Shown one piece after another: positions 51,052-62,551 of a stretch of DNA of 64,000 nt (within the stretch, counting starts at the first letter, position 1; the number at the start of each line of letters is the position of its first letter). This DNA is from Rhodosporidiobolus odoratus (lineage: Eukaryota > Basidiomycota > Microbotryomycetes > Sporidiobolales > Sporidiobolaceae), in contig JAOANU010000006.1 of NCBI GenBank assembly GCA_034387635.1, positions 992,001 to 1,056,000 on the forward strand. Direction: 5' to 3'. Position numbers and translations under genes: made by a program. The notes beneath the pieces were generated by a model that was not told the origin of the DNA, ran no database searches, and worked only from the letters and a program-made list of their open reading frames with translations.

Positions 51052-54000
51052 ATGCCATCATCACCCTTGTTCCGCGCAGATTCATCACCAGAACCAGAAG
51101 ATGAGCCACTCGCCAAGAAGGCGCGCTTCTTCAACGACTCAGACTCGGACGAAGACGACTCCAAACCTCAAGTCCAGGCAGACATCGAGCTGGATTCGGA
51201 CGGAGAGGAAGACGAGGGACACGCAGACAAGATCGATAAAGGCAAGGGGCGTGCGCTTGATCAAGATGGAGCGAGGGAGAAGTGGCAGTCGCGGTTCTTT
51301 GGCGGTAAGCACCACTTTCACCCTTCCTGTCTACCCCCTCGCGATTAACAGGGACGCTGACGACTCCTGATATGCAGATGTTTATGTCAGCGCCTTCGCG
51401 CTCGCTTCACAAAGTACCTTTGTAACCCTCAAACCGCAAGAAAAGGTCACGGTGAAAAGGATCAAGCCGGAAAAGGTCGACGAGACAGCGAAAGGCGGAA
51501 AATCTAAGGCGAAGAAGCTGGAGAATAACGTCGTGCGGTGCGTGAATCCCTTGGCTGCAATCATCCTGGCTGAAGAAAGACATGCCTCTGACAACATTGC
51601 GTTCTTATCTTTGTTTCCCTTCTGCGAACCTCGCTCCGCCTTACACCCCTGTTTCTCGATTCAAACCACCGACATCCTTCGACGTAACGCTCTCTCTCAC
51701 TCCGCACACTCGTGCCGCCGCCCCTCGCTTCGCACCCCCTCACCATTAGCTTCTCAAATTCGAAAGGCATCGAGGTCGGCCGTGTCAAGAAGGAAGACGC
51801 GTCCTGGCTCGCTAAGCTCATGGACCTCGATCTTCTGACTGTGGAGGGGCATTGTGTACACGTGGAGAACAAGTTCCGAAGCGGTACGTTGCTGCTCATC
51901 GTTCATCTCGTCTCTGCTTTGGTACCTATCAGCTGGTCTGGGCTGCTTACACGATCGCAGAGCCGTACCGATGAAGTTCTTTGCCCGAAACTGACCTCTT
52001 CGCGCTTCGTACAGGCGATGACATACTCCTCTCCCTCACCATTTCTCTCTCCCGCACTGCTTTCATCAACCCAAACCTCCCTTCCAAACCCACCGCGGCG
52101 GAGCCTTCCGCAAAGTCTGCATCGTTCACCGACTCACTCGCCGAAACCTCCTCGGAGAAACACCTCCGCGAACGGAAAAAAGCGCTCAACACCATCTTTG
52201 ACAAGGCCAACTTGCAACCTGTTCCACCTGAGGACACCGAGGGAGGGGGAATGCCGAAAGCTACACAAAGTAAGAGGGCGATGTTGAGTAAGATGGAGAA
52301 GAGTAGGGCGGGAGAAGGGGATGAGGGAGAAGAGGAGGAAGAGATGAGCGAGATTGCGCTTAACCTTGTCTGTGCGTTGCCGTTCACGAGACCTCGATGG
52401 CGCCGAGTCCCTCACCGATGCGAAAACTCATCAGCGACTGTGAACCTGGACGTACAGACTCGAAGGCGACGAAGAACGATGCTAACATGCCGGAGAAGGA
52501 GCCGCCTGATTCGTTCGCTCTAACCCTGCGACCATGTGCGTTCTTCCCTTCTTGACCCTGACTACCACCGCTTTCAGGCCGTCTGTCTTGCCAGCCCATC
52601 TCCCATGAGCTGTTCTGACGTTTTTGCCTTTTCCATATCTAGACCAGAAACAAGCCCTCTGCTGGCTATCCTCCATGGAGACCGGCGAGGCCAACGCCCG
52701 AAAATCCCTCTCCCTCCATCCTCTATGGGAGAAGTACGCCTTCCCCCAACCTCCGCCGTCCTATGCTCGAGCCGCCCAGTCTCAAGAATTCTTCTACTAC
52801 AATCCGTACTCAGGCGAGCTTTCACTCATTTTCCCGAGGGCGAGTACGGAATGCAGGGGAGGTATTCTTGCGGATGAGATGGGATTGGGAAAGACCATCA
52901 TGATTGCTTCGCTGTGCGTCTCTCCTTCCCATGCTTCCGCTCGCGAGTCTGCCTATACAATGTCCTTGTGCTGATCCTCCGCAAATGGGCTCTCCCATGC
53001 CACTATGAACCGCAGCATCCATACCAACACCCCGTGGACCGTTCCAGCCGAGCCTGTCGCCCTCCCACCCTTACCTGGAGAAGACGGAGCCGACTCGGAC
53101 TCCTCTATCGACTTTTCCCCCGTCAAACCTCGCAAACCGGCCCCAACCCAGTCTTTTCTCCCGGCACCCTCCACCTCGTCTTCAGCTCCTTCGTCCCTGC
53201 ACCAGCCCAAACGACCCAAACTCCCTCCCGGCACACCTCGCGCCACGCTGGTCGTCGCGCCAATGAGTCTGATCGGACAGTGGTGCGATGAACTGGAGAG
53301 GTCGAGTGTCAAGACGGGGAAGAATGGGAAGGGTTTGAGGGTGTTGATGCATTATGGGAATTCTAGGTTGAGTGGGGAGGGGTTGAAGAATGAGATTGAG
53401 GGAGGAGTGGATGTGGTGGTCACAACGTACGCCTCATTGCTCCCGCTTCTCTGTCCCGCGCCTCTCCGCTGTTCAGGAGACTGTCCGACGTTGACCTCGA
53501 TTTCCACGCCGCTCGTGCAGCTATGGCATTCTCGCGTCAGATTACAAGCAATCTGGTCTGGCCGCAGCGGAGAAGCCGTCGAAGCAGAAGGTTGAGGACG
53601 ACGCCGCCGTCGCTGCCAAGGGCAAGGGCAAGGAAACCGGGAAAGACGGGGAGAAGAAGAAGAAAAAGGGCGGCAAGAGGAAAAAGGTGGTCGGGGTGTT
53701 TGCGTTAGAATGGTTCCGCATCGGTACGTTCGCATCCGAACTTGCGCGCATCCTCCCGCGCAGCAGGCGGGAGCTGATCGAGCTTGTTATGCCCGGCAGT
53801 ACTCGACGAAGCCCACCTGATCAAGTCTCGCACGACCCTGAACGCAAAGGCCAGCTATGCGCTGAAGGGTAGCCGGCGATGGGCATTGACGGGAACACCG
53901 ATCGTCAAGTGGGTTTCTTTCTCTTGCTCACCACGAGTTTTCATGCATCTCGATCGTGAGGTCGCGTCAAGAGTAAGTGCTAACCTGCATGCTGCCGATG

Positions 54001-56735
54001 CACTTTGACAGTCGACTTGAAGACCTCTATTCCCTCCTTCACTTCATTGAGCTTGAGCCCTGGGGTACGTTCGCGTCTCTATCGGTCAGTGAATCGATTA
54101 TTGATCTTGCCATCTTTGCCGGCAATAGGCAATTTTTCGTTCTTCAAGACTTTCGTCACGTTACCTTTCCAGAACAAGGACCCGAGGGCAATCGAAGTTA
54201 TTCAAGTCATCCTTGAGTCGATTCGTGCGTTCCCTTCAATATGCCCCGTTCCTCGCAAGCTCTCCGCCCGCTTCCCCAACACATCGTGTGCGATCATCCC
54301 GCTGACCGGCTTCATACAACACTCGCTGCTTGTACAGTCCTTCGTCGTGAGAAGACCATGCGCGACAAGGATGGCAAGCCCATCGTTGTGCTTCCGCCAA
54401 AGCACATCTCGGTCGTCAACCTCGACTTCCACCCCGACGAACGCAAGATTTACGACGAGCTCTACAAGAACGCGAAGAGCAAGTTCCTCGGGTACGCGGC
54501 CGAGGGCAGTGTCTTGCAGTGCGTTCTCGTATTTGCGCTCCCCCGATGACCTCCCTGCCCTCAGCAACAAGCACCTGCGCATTCGATTGACATAAGCCAC
54601 GGACAGACACGTCACCGCCATCTTCTCCATCCTCATGCGCCTCCGCCAAGCCGTCCTTCACCCCACCCTCGTCCTCAAGCGCCTCAAAGAAAATCTCGCC
54701 GCAAAAGGCGTCAGGAAAACCGCAGCGGAGGATGACGAACTATCTCTTGCTGGCGATGGGCAGCTTAGCGAACGAGCTATCCAGCAGCTCATCGAGCGGT
54801 ACTCGGCGGGTAAGCCGTTGGGGCCTATTGTGGGCAAGGTGGAGGAAGCTTTAAAGGAGGCTGTCGAGGTCAAGGAAGGCGACGGGGCAGAGGGGGGTGA
54901 GGAAGAAGAGTGTCCGCTATGCATGGAGGTGCGTCTAACCCGACCTGTCCTAATTCTTACTATCCAGTAATGCTTTATGGCCGTGAGCACCGCTGATCAC
55001 ATCGAATGACAGCCCCTCGAAATCCCGGTTTGGCTGCCCAGATGCGGCCACGTCGGCTGCAAAGGCTGTGTCTTAAGTCATTTGGAGGAACTGCAGAATG
55101 CTGGTGAAGAGGTGCGTGCCAGACTTGTCTCTACCCTTTGATCCAGGCTTACGTCCTTGTTCTCCGCAGCCGTCTTGCCCGGTTTGCCGCTCCGGCCCTT
55201 TCTCCGAACGCGAGGTCGCCGCGCTCCAGAACGCCAACGGTACTCGCCCGTCTGTATCCTCTTCGCCCCGGAAGAAGCCAAAGAAGCAAGGCTGGGCTGT
55301 CGAAACCGTTACCTCCTCCCCCGGCTCTTCAAGCTCGACTAAGGAGGTCCTCGCTCTACTCTCGAGTGACGAGGAAGACGATGCCCCGTCGTCGCCGGTT
55401 AAGAAGGATAAGGGCAAAGGTAAGGCGCAGGTCAAGCCGAAGAAGCTCGAAGAGATCACCCTCGATTCCTCTGAGGATGAAGCGGAAGCGTCGGCGTATG
55501 ATGATAGCGACGCACCCTCCGATTACGGTCCTGCGACCTCCTCTCGGAGACAGCCTCGTACTCGCACGCGAAGCAACGGTGTGAAGGACGAGAATGGCGA
55601 TGAGGAGATGGGAGATCTGGGCAACAGCTCAGCAGAAGAGGACGACCTTGCTGGGGTGGACTACGCAGGCGAAGCAGAGGACGCGAAGAAGCGAGCGCTA
55701 CTGCTAGCGAAGGGTGACATCAGGTCCAGCACTAAGATGGATGCGCTGGTCAACTCGTTGAAGGCGGCAAAGGCAAAGGACCATGATCTGAAGGCGGTCG
55801 TATTCTCCCAGGTGCGCGCCTTTTTTTTCGGTTGGCTGTCTCGGCGCTTATTCGGGAGTGTGCTAACGGCTTACTGTGAGTAGTTCACCGGTTTCATCGA
55901 TCTCATCGAGCGCAAGCTCAACACGGAGACATTCCAGTTCGTCTCGTATCCTCTCTTCTTTTCCGTTTGCCTTCCCTCCCGTCCTGTCAATGGTCAATAC
56001 TTTTCGTCGCAAGGCGAGCCCGAGAGATTTGCACGGGTCTCTGGCTGACAATGCTTCTCACTCAGCTACCTTCGCCTCGACGGAACTCAATCTCAAGCAA
56101 TACGCCAGAAGATCGTACGCAAATTCAGCAAAGGAGAGGGTTCGATGATCCTGCTAGCTTCGACGAAGGCAGGAGGTGTCGGTCTGAACTTGGTGCGTTG
56201 ATCAGACTGCTCAGGCTGACGATTCGCTGAATTGACCTTCCTAACTGCGACTGACTTGGTCTATCTCTCGTCTCGCAGGTCGCGGCAAATCACGTTTACC
56301 TCATGGGTCAGTCGCTCACTATGTACTGCCTCGATGCGAGCCGTGCGCACACCGAATTTGATCTCGGGCCCCACACTTACACCTTCGTCTCTCCATGCCT
56401 CTTTCTTCGCTTCTATCACCTTTCACCTCTTTCTCTCATCACAGACACGTGGTGGAATAGTGCGGTAGAGAGCCAGGCCGTTGATCGTATCCACCGCTTT
56501 GGGCAGACTCGCGAGGTCCGCTTTCCCCTCTTGACTTCGAAGTTTGTACCTACCACTGATGGTTTGTTCCCTGCAGGTCTTCGTCACCCGCTTCCTGATT
56601 TCGCCCTCGATCGACGACAAGATGATCGCGCTACAAGAGCGCAAGACCATGGTCATTCAGGGCGCACTTGGTGGCAACAAGGATAAGAGCAGGAAGCAGT
56701 TGGCGGAGGATCTAGCATTGATTTTCGCCGACTAA
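51052..56735 (+). CDS. RAD5: DNA repair helicase / ubiquitin ligase Rad5 (HLTF-like)
   Basis: Snf2-family ATPase with an embedded RING E3 that polyubiquitinates PCNA and remodels stalled forks in error-free post-replication repair. Start [19 protein letters not shown] at 51052, acidic N-terminus. HIRAN domain: [18 protein letters not shown] to [20 protein letters not shown] (about 51.3-52.1 kb). ATPase part 1: [36 protein letters not shown] (Walker A, 52.87 kb), [16 protein letters not shown], then [12 protein letters not shown] (DEAH, 53.8 kb) and LTGTPIVNRLEDLY. RING (54.91-55.19 kb): [24 protein letters not shown] and CPVCRSG, the expected C3HC4 spacing. After a Ser/Asp-rich insert: [33 protein letters not shown] and [15 protein letters not shown]. 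It ends [11 protein letters not shown] at 56735. Order HIRAN-SNF2-RING-helicase C defines Rad5. About 12 introns; borders approximate. Confidence 0.94.
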
Positions 56736-57219
56736 AAATCGGGCCTAGTCGCGGAGTGTGCAAAGCATGGCGCACCCTGTGCATTGAGGAAATATTGAGC
56801 CAAAACTAAGCACGCTCGGCGGCCATCGAGGAGGCCGACAATTCGGACTATGATAGTGCAAAGCAATTTTCCTTGGTTACTCCGCCTATCGGCGAGTCTT
56901 CGACTTCCTCGAGCTCGAGTCGGCTTACTTTTACTCGCTCGTCAGCCCGACTCGTAGCTCCGATGCATGGAGAACGAGGGGGTTTGGCTTTCAATGGGTG
57001 CTGTGCTCTCCCAAGCTAAAGCCCCCGTCTATAGGAGAAGGAGGCGCACCGCGCGCGCCGTCGAGCGTGCTAGCGGCCCCTTCCCCGCTCTCGACAGTAA
57101 GTGGAGGGTTGCCGCGACGAAGCGAAGCACAACGAAGTTGTGCTGAATTTGCGACAGGCTGTAATGAGAGGCTGTTACTAATCCTGTAACGGCGGAGAAT
57201 TCAGGTTTTCCAGTCCATT
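56736..57219. other. Intergenic region
   Basis: Convergent 3' flanks of RAD5 and kinase-like copy A; no gene seen. Confidence 0.55.
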
Positions 57220-58425
57220 CTACATCCTGACAAACCCTATCTTCTCGCTCCAGCCATCCAGACTGTGCCACTGGCGGAATGCGTTACCGAAGAAAAGGTT
57301 CAACTCGCAAAGGAGAAAACGCTGATCGGAAGTCCTCCATTCCTCCTCGTGCTGTACAGTGTCGATGTGATGTAAAGCTATCATACGCTCGTGGACCTTT
57401 TTTAGGGCTTTGGCGTGAGCTTCTCGCGTCTGGGTAGTGCCGAAGTCGAGGAAAACCAGATGGGCGTCGTCAATGTCTTTTGTTGACCGTAATACCAGTA
57501 TATCGGTAGGCATTGACTTGTGCTCTACGATGCCGAGGTTCTGAAGGCGGCGCTGTCCTTCGTAGAGCCGACGGACCTGAAAGAAGGACAATATCAGCCC
57601 AGCATGATGAGAGGTGAACTCGTTATGAAGAACCAAGCCATCGATATCATCCGCTGTCGTTTCTCCTTCGTCTTCTGTCCAATCGCAGGCCTCCTGGAGC
57701 GTCTTTGACAGCTCCGACAGGTCCTCAAGTAGCAGGACTGGTGCCGTTTCTCCCCAAGGCAAGCTGCATGTGCCTATAGCGTAACAGAACGGGACATCGC
57801 GTCCCTGTACTGGGCGGAAGGCGGCGTAGCTGACATACTCAGCCAAAGAGGGGGAGATGGGAGAAAAGGGTGGGGAAGAAGAGGAGAACATGTCAGCTGG
57901 TTGCAGGCTACAAGCTATCTCAAAGCTAGTTGAACCTACGCTTGAGCTTCGGCCCGGACGAGCACGTCGCTCACACTACGATCGAGTGGATGTGCTGTCC
58001 TCGGTCCCACCTGCATCGGGGCATGGGGGAGTAGGGCTTCGACAAGGATTTTTGCGACAACCTTCCCAATTTGCTGCCCTTCCCTCTCGACTTCCGCCGT
58101 CCATACCTGCGACCAGTTGTCGCCTTCGGTAACGATGTTGATGTCGAGGCGGAGGCGGGTATTGATGGTACCGGAGGAAGGGTCGAGGGCACGAAAAAGC
58201 TCAAGGTCGAGCGGACGCTGGGGGACGGGGCTCGGAACGTCGGACTGTGGTTGCTCTGAAGGCCTCGACTGGCGGAAATCTTGTAGATGATAGAAGTCGA
58301 CGAGGGTACCGCGCTGGAGAGGGGTCGCTTCGGCCTTCGCGCGTCGTTCGTTCAGGACCCGCTTCTCTTCCGCAGTGGGCGGCTCTGTGAAGCGCCTGTT
58401 TAGGTGGTCGATCCTGGCCCGTAGA
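57220..58425 (-). CDS. Kinase-like protein, tandem copy A (5'-truncated, catalytically defective)
   Basis: Protein-kinase-like fold, degenerate. Exon 2 begins at 58425 (CTCCAG acceptor) and encodes LRARIDHLNRRFTEPPTAEE. It continues VTEGDNWSQVWTAEVEREG and VGKVVAKILVEALLPHAP, a glycine-loop/Lys region, and VSDVLVRAEAQ. An intron of about 105 nt joins AYAAFRPVQGRDVPFCYAIG and PVLLLEDLSELSKTLQ. The catalytic-loop position reads GIVEHKSMPTDILVL, without the HxD Asp and with Asn changed to Asp, then LVFLDFGTT (DFG-like kept). It ends GWSEKIGFVRM at 57220. The start Met of copy B is ATC here and no other in-frame ATG follows the upstream TAG, so the copy has no evident start. The next intron's donor is GTTCTT instead of GTACGT, but read-through stays open. 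Likely a pseudogene or pseudokinase. Confidence 0.6.
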
Positions 58426-58899
58426 CTGGAGGGTGCTGTGAGATGTCAGTACCGAGTCAGTAGTAGTAAAGAGCCTTCGTCTGCTCATCCCTCTTCCTTC
58501 GGACGCCGGCCCGCCTCCTTTTTCAGCCACTCTCCGTGGAGTGTCCGGTCCGTCTTGCCAGTTTTACTTTCTCACATTCGTCTGAGCGTCTTCGTTGCTG
58601 ACCATGAGAGCACTACTTCGTATGTGGGAGGATCGGTCGCCCTTCGAACCCCGGACGCGCCAGCACCGGATGACCTACACCCTTTTCTCGCCGCCTAAGA
58701 GCCTATCACCCGCCGAGGTAGCAAGAAATTGGTCTCGCCAACATTAAGTAGCCAAAGTAAGCACGACGATCCGCAACCAGGGCACTTATTGCGCTGCGTA
58801 GTGACCTCTTGGAGAGCATGGTGAATTCGGGCAGATGCAAGGGGCCTGGGGTGATGACGGCTCAGATTGCGTAGGAGTGCCAGGATCTTCCAATCCATC
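58426..58899. other. Spacer between kinase-like copies
   Basis: Contains the duplicated 5' flank of copy A (to about 58640), whose frame (YEVVLSWSATKTLRR) lacks an ATG, and about 240 bp of unrelated sequence before the 3' end of copy B. Confidence 0.5.
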
Positions 58900-60093
58900 C
58901 TACACCTTGATGAAGCCTATCTTGCCCCTTGAACTCTCCATCTGGTACCACTGGCGGAATGCCATACCAAACAATGCGGTTAACTCGCTCCGGAGAAAAC
59001 GCTGGTCGGAGGTTCTCCATTCCTCCGCGTGTAGGATCGGGTTAATGGCATGCACCGCAATCATACGTTCGTGCTCCTTCCTCAGAAAATCAATGTGGGC
59101 TTCTCTTGTCCAGGTAGTACCGAAGTCGAGGAAGACCAGGTGAGCGTCGTTGATGTCCTTCGTCGAGCGCAGTACCAATATATTTGTAGTGGTGGACTGG
59201 TGCTCAACGATTCCAAGGTCTTGCAGGCGGCGCTGTCCTTCGTAGATGCGACACACCTGCGAAGAGGACAACTTTAGTATGGCATGATGAGGGAGGGGAC
59301 TCTCGGATACGTACCAAACCATCGATGTCATCGACAGTCGTTTCTCCCTCGTCTTCTCTCCAGTCACAGGCCGTCTCAAGCGCCTTGGACAGCTCCGACA
59401 GATCTTCCAGTAGCAGGACCGGCGCCGTTTCTTCCCAGGGCAGGCTGCAAGTTCCGACGGCGTAACAAAATGGGACATCGCGTCCCTGTACCGGACGAAA
59501 GGCGGCGTAGCTGACACACCCAGCCAAAGAGGGGGAGATCGGAAAAAAAGGGGGGGAAGAAGAGGAGAACATGTCAGCTGGTTGCAGGCTACAAGCTATC
59601 TCAAAGCTAGTTGAACCTACGCTTGAGCTTCGGCCCGGACGAGCACGTCGCTCACACTGCGATCGAGTGGATGTGCTGTCCTCGGTCCCACCTGCATCGG
59701 GGCATGGGGGAGTAGGGCCTCCACGAGCAGTTTTGCGACGACCTTCCCAACTTGCTGTCCGTCCCTCTCAACCTCCGCCGTCCAGACTTGGGACCAGTTG
59801 TCGCCTTCGGTAACGATATGGAAGTCAAGGCGTAGGCGGATATTTCCGGTACTGGAGGAAGGGTCGAGGGCGTGAAAAAGTTCAAGGTCGAGCGGACGCT
59901 GGGGGACGGGGCTTAGGATGTCGGAATGTGGTTGCTCTGAAGGCCGCGACTGGCGGAAATCGTGGAGATGATAGAAGTCGAGGAGAGTACCGCGCTGGAG
60001 AGGGGTCGCTTCGGCCTTCGCGCGTCGTTCGTTCAGGACCCGCTTCTCTTCCGCAGTGGGCGGCTCTGTGAAGCGCCTGTTTAGGTGGTCCAT
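58900..60093 (-). CDS. Kinase-like protein, tandem copy B (catalytic Asp absent)
   Basis: Start MDHLNRRFTEPPTAEEKR at 60093. The fold elements match copy A: ILVLR-type C-lobe and VTEGDNWSQVWTAEVERDG, VGKVVAKLLVEALLPHAP (Lys of the VAK type), then across an intron YAAFRPVQGRDVPFCYAVG and APVLLLEDLSELSKALE. The second intron has a normal GTACGT donor. The catalytic loop is GIVEHQSTTTNILVL: His and Asn remain but the Asp is gone. LVFLDFGTTWTREAH follows. It ends SSRGKIGFIKV at 58900, about 340 aa. It belongs to the fungal kinase-like proteins with LLLE and DFG motifs, here probably a pseudokinase. The frame could also be spliced to the cyclase fragment upstream (AG/GTGAGA donor at 60227 to acceptor at 60107), making a chimera. 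Confidence 0.65.
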
Positions 60094-60227
60094 CCTGGCC
60101 CGTAGACTGGAGGGTGCTGTGAGATGTCAGTACCGAGTCAGTACATCATCCGGCTGGGGCTGCGGACGCGCGCACACCTCCTTTTTCAACCACTCTCCGG
60201 TCTGCCTCGCCAGTTTCTCCTTCTCAC

Positions 60228-60850
60228 CTTTGTCTGAGCACCTCTATCGCAGGCGATGAGCGCACTACTTCGCACGTGGGAGGATAACTTATCGTGCCGC
60301 CGCTGTCTTGCTGCCTTTCATCGCCAACAAAATCTAGCTTTTGCAACAAGCCATCTTCCCCGTCCTTTAATGCGCCACTAAGCGCGAAGACCTCGCCAGT
60401 TGGACCGCCGGCACTATAGACGTGTGTGGAGGAGACGCAGACGTAGCCGGACCGGGCAGCGGTCTGTGCCGAGTTGAGGAAGGTTACCGCGGGAGAGGAC
60501 GAGCGCGTAATGGAGACACTGTGTAGCATGCGAGTCCGGGTGGTGTGGTCCAGGAGGTAGCGTACAGTCGGTTCTTGTCACTCTACGCAGTATGACTTCA
60601 GTACGAGGATCCACGGCTTTCAAGGAACAGCGAGAGGGTGTTGCCGGTATTTACGGTATGGACAAGCGGAAGAGCGGAGTGAGGGTCAGACGCACGTTGA
60701 GAGCTAGCCAGCTATGCGCGGCTTGTCCCTCGTTGACCTTGACCAGTTCGAGCGTCTCCTCGCCCGGTTTCGATGAGAATGCGAAGGTGAAGATCCGATT
60801 CGTGTTGAACGTTCCGACGAGTAGATATTGAGTAGGAATGCTGAGTATGG
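60228..60850 (-). pseudogene. Truncated, frameshifted carboxy-cis,cis-muconate cyclase-like fragment
   Basis: N-terminal third of a fungal 3-carboxymuconate cyclase (seven-bladed beta-propeller, 3-oxoadipate pathway). The minus strand reads YLLVGTFNTNRIFTFAF, VKVNEGQAAHSWLALN, then a consensus intron (GTGCGT donor to CGTAG acceptor, about 60706-60597) and SDKNRLYATSWTTPPGLACY. The frame shifts by one near 60520 and continues FLNSAQTAARSGYVCVSS, HVYSAGGPTGEVFALSG and LDFVGDERQQDSGG, all in the order of the family. Homology stops there, at the edge of the kinase duplication; the remaining propeller blades are absent from the window. No ATG opens the frame at the expected place (upstream frame open to 61016). 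Clearly a relic unless spliced into the kinase-like gene. Confidence 0.7.
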
Positions 60851-61060
60851 TGCTGTTGTAGTTCCGAGAGTAGGCCAGAAGCAAGAGAGCGATGTTGACG
60901 GCAAGAACAGCGAGCGGAGAGGAAAAGAAGCTTCTTTGTCTGCACCGAAAGCCTACACTATCCCGGTGCTTGGGGTCCGTAAGGGCCCGGATCGTCAGGT
61001 CAGCAAGAGTCAGCACTAACGCTACTCGGAACCGGGAACGAGATCCGCCTTTCTAGGAGA

Positions 61061-62384
61061 TTACGTCCTTTGAGCCCCCCTCTTGCCCTGCTTTTCCCGT
61101 TTTTCCGCTTCGCCCCTGTGATACCACCATTGCTCCTCCTCATCTAGCGCTCTATACCGGCTTCTGTCGCTTCGCGCCGCGGTCGAAAGCGAGACCTCCC
61201 ATCTTCCAGCTTGTCCCGCCCTTCCCGTCCCTTGCAGGCCACCCATACTTGCCGAGTCCCCCGCATCGCCGCTGGTTGCTGGAAGATGCAGGGTCATCAC
61301 CACCGCCTTATCGGTTATGCTTTGACCGAGGCGACGCAAAAGTCGGCTGGTGATACGCTTCGGGGGGTGCCACTTGGTGTCCCTTACTCGAGGCTTGAAT
61401 TGTCGCCGCTGGTCGTCGATTTTGACGGCGGGTGCGGAGGTGAATTCGCCCGCCCAGGTGAATGTACGCCGCTCTGGTGTCTGTAACCTTCGCGGCGGCA
61501 GAGGACTGGCCGAAGCGGCGGCAGAAGAGGCGGACGACAGAAAGGCCAGGCGGTTCCATCCCCGCTCGACCACCTCGCTCCCACTTATAGCCAACCCCGC
61601 AGTCCTGAGCAGCCGTAACGCTTCTTCTACACTGTCGATCTCGCTACCGTCCGCTCGCTTCACCTTGATCGCCAATGGTGGTTTGATCTTGCCCGTTTGC
61701 GAGTTCCACCACCGCCGTCTGATCGCTCGTTCGCGCTGAAGCGGCAGCGTACCCAACAGTCGTGCTTCGGTCGAGGCAGGATCGGCGCATTCTGGGACAG
61801 TTGGAGGGTTGGATAGCTGAGAAAGCGACGGCGGTCTGGAGGTGTGGGACAGAGGAGAGGTGACAAGGGCGGCTAAGGGCGGGGGAAAGGAGTGCGGGCT
61901 GGAGGTCGATGAAGAGTGTAGGAAAAGCTGCAGGTGAAGGGAGGGTAAGCGTCTTGACAAGAAGTTGGGGAGGAAACGGCGAACGGCAAGTGCTGCGTGT
62001 TTCCCTTTCCCTCTTAATCCGTACGCAGTCTCGTAGGCCCGGGTCAGTGCATGCAGGTAGCCGTCATTCGCGGCTTGAAGGTGACGTAGGAGCTGTGAAA
62101 GGGACGTCTGTCAGCCTGTGAGAGCGGGACAGGACAGTCTTGTCGTGAACGCACCTTCTGAGCCGCTTTGACACGTCTGATGGCCTGCACGCTGGCCTCT
62201 GGGACCACTGGCTGACGGAATGACGAGCGGATGTGCGTCCGGTAGTGCTCCCTGTGCATGCGAGAGTCAGCCTGGACGACGAAGGGATGAGGAGAGGGAA
62301 AGAAGGATACGACACCAGTGCATCGGGGAGGGCTCTCGCTTCGCGGAGGAGCGAGCGGTACAGTTGTACGCCTAGTAGCAACAT
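61061..62384 (-). CDS. LYR-motif protein, probably mitochondrial
   Basis: Start MLLLGVQLYRSLLREARALP at 62384, containing the LYR tripeptide and downstream Arg/Leu typical of Complex1_LYR family adaptors (Fe-S insertion or respiratory-complex assembly, binding acyl-carrier protein). Introns follow at about 62310 and 62150. Next exons read REHYRTHIRSSFRQPVV, ASVQAIRRVKAAQK and LLRHLQAANDGYLHALTRAY, completing the helical LYR domain in the first 100 residues. The remaining 300 residues are basic, with a Ser/Pro segment, LLGTLPLQRERAIRRRWWN and DTKWHPPKRITSRLLRRLG, ending EKREKQGKRGAQRT at 61061. It is much longer than small LYRM proteins, so it may be a LYR-type mitoribosome or assembly factor; the exact member is not identified. 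Confidence 0.7.
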
Positions 62385-62551
62385 CCCTTGCAAGTTATAC
62401 GAGGGTGATTGTGACAAACAAAGCCAGATCAGTTTAGCGAATTCCATTTCTCCCTTCGTCTCCCTTCGTTTACCGCTGGTCCTGCTAGACATACCGCCAT
62501 ACTGATTGGGGGACCTGCTCAGCCCAGTATAAAGCGCTTTCGGGCTGCGGC
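62385..62551. promoter_or_regulatory. Short divergent promoter, LYR gene / BST1
   Basis: 167 bp between opposite-strand ATGs. A TATAAAG at 62529-62535 lies about 20 bp before the BST1 ATG, close for a canonical TATA box. Confidence 0.5.

Larger units (their letters stand above)
57200..60290. repeat. Tandem duplication of a kinase-like gene (units ~57200-58640 and ~58880-60290)
   Basis: Two direct copies offset by about 1.68 kb. Homology starts just past each stop codon (TTCCA.TCCAT.CTACA) and ends at a shared TCCTCCCAC block (about 58640 and 60290). Identity is highest in the middle (57890-58440 versus 59572-60122, nearly identical including the intron) and visibly lower in the 3' exons. Confidence 0.85.

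Noticed and set aside
58596..58630. ATG GTCAGC as a start exon for kinase-like copy A
   Set aside because: The resulting frame does not join exon 2 in phase with any AG acceptor seen.
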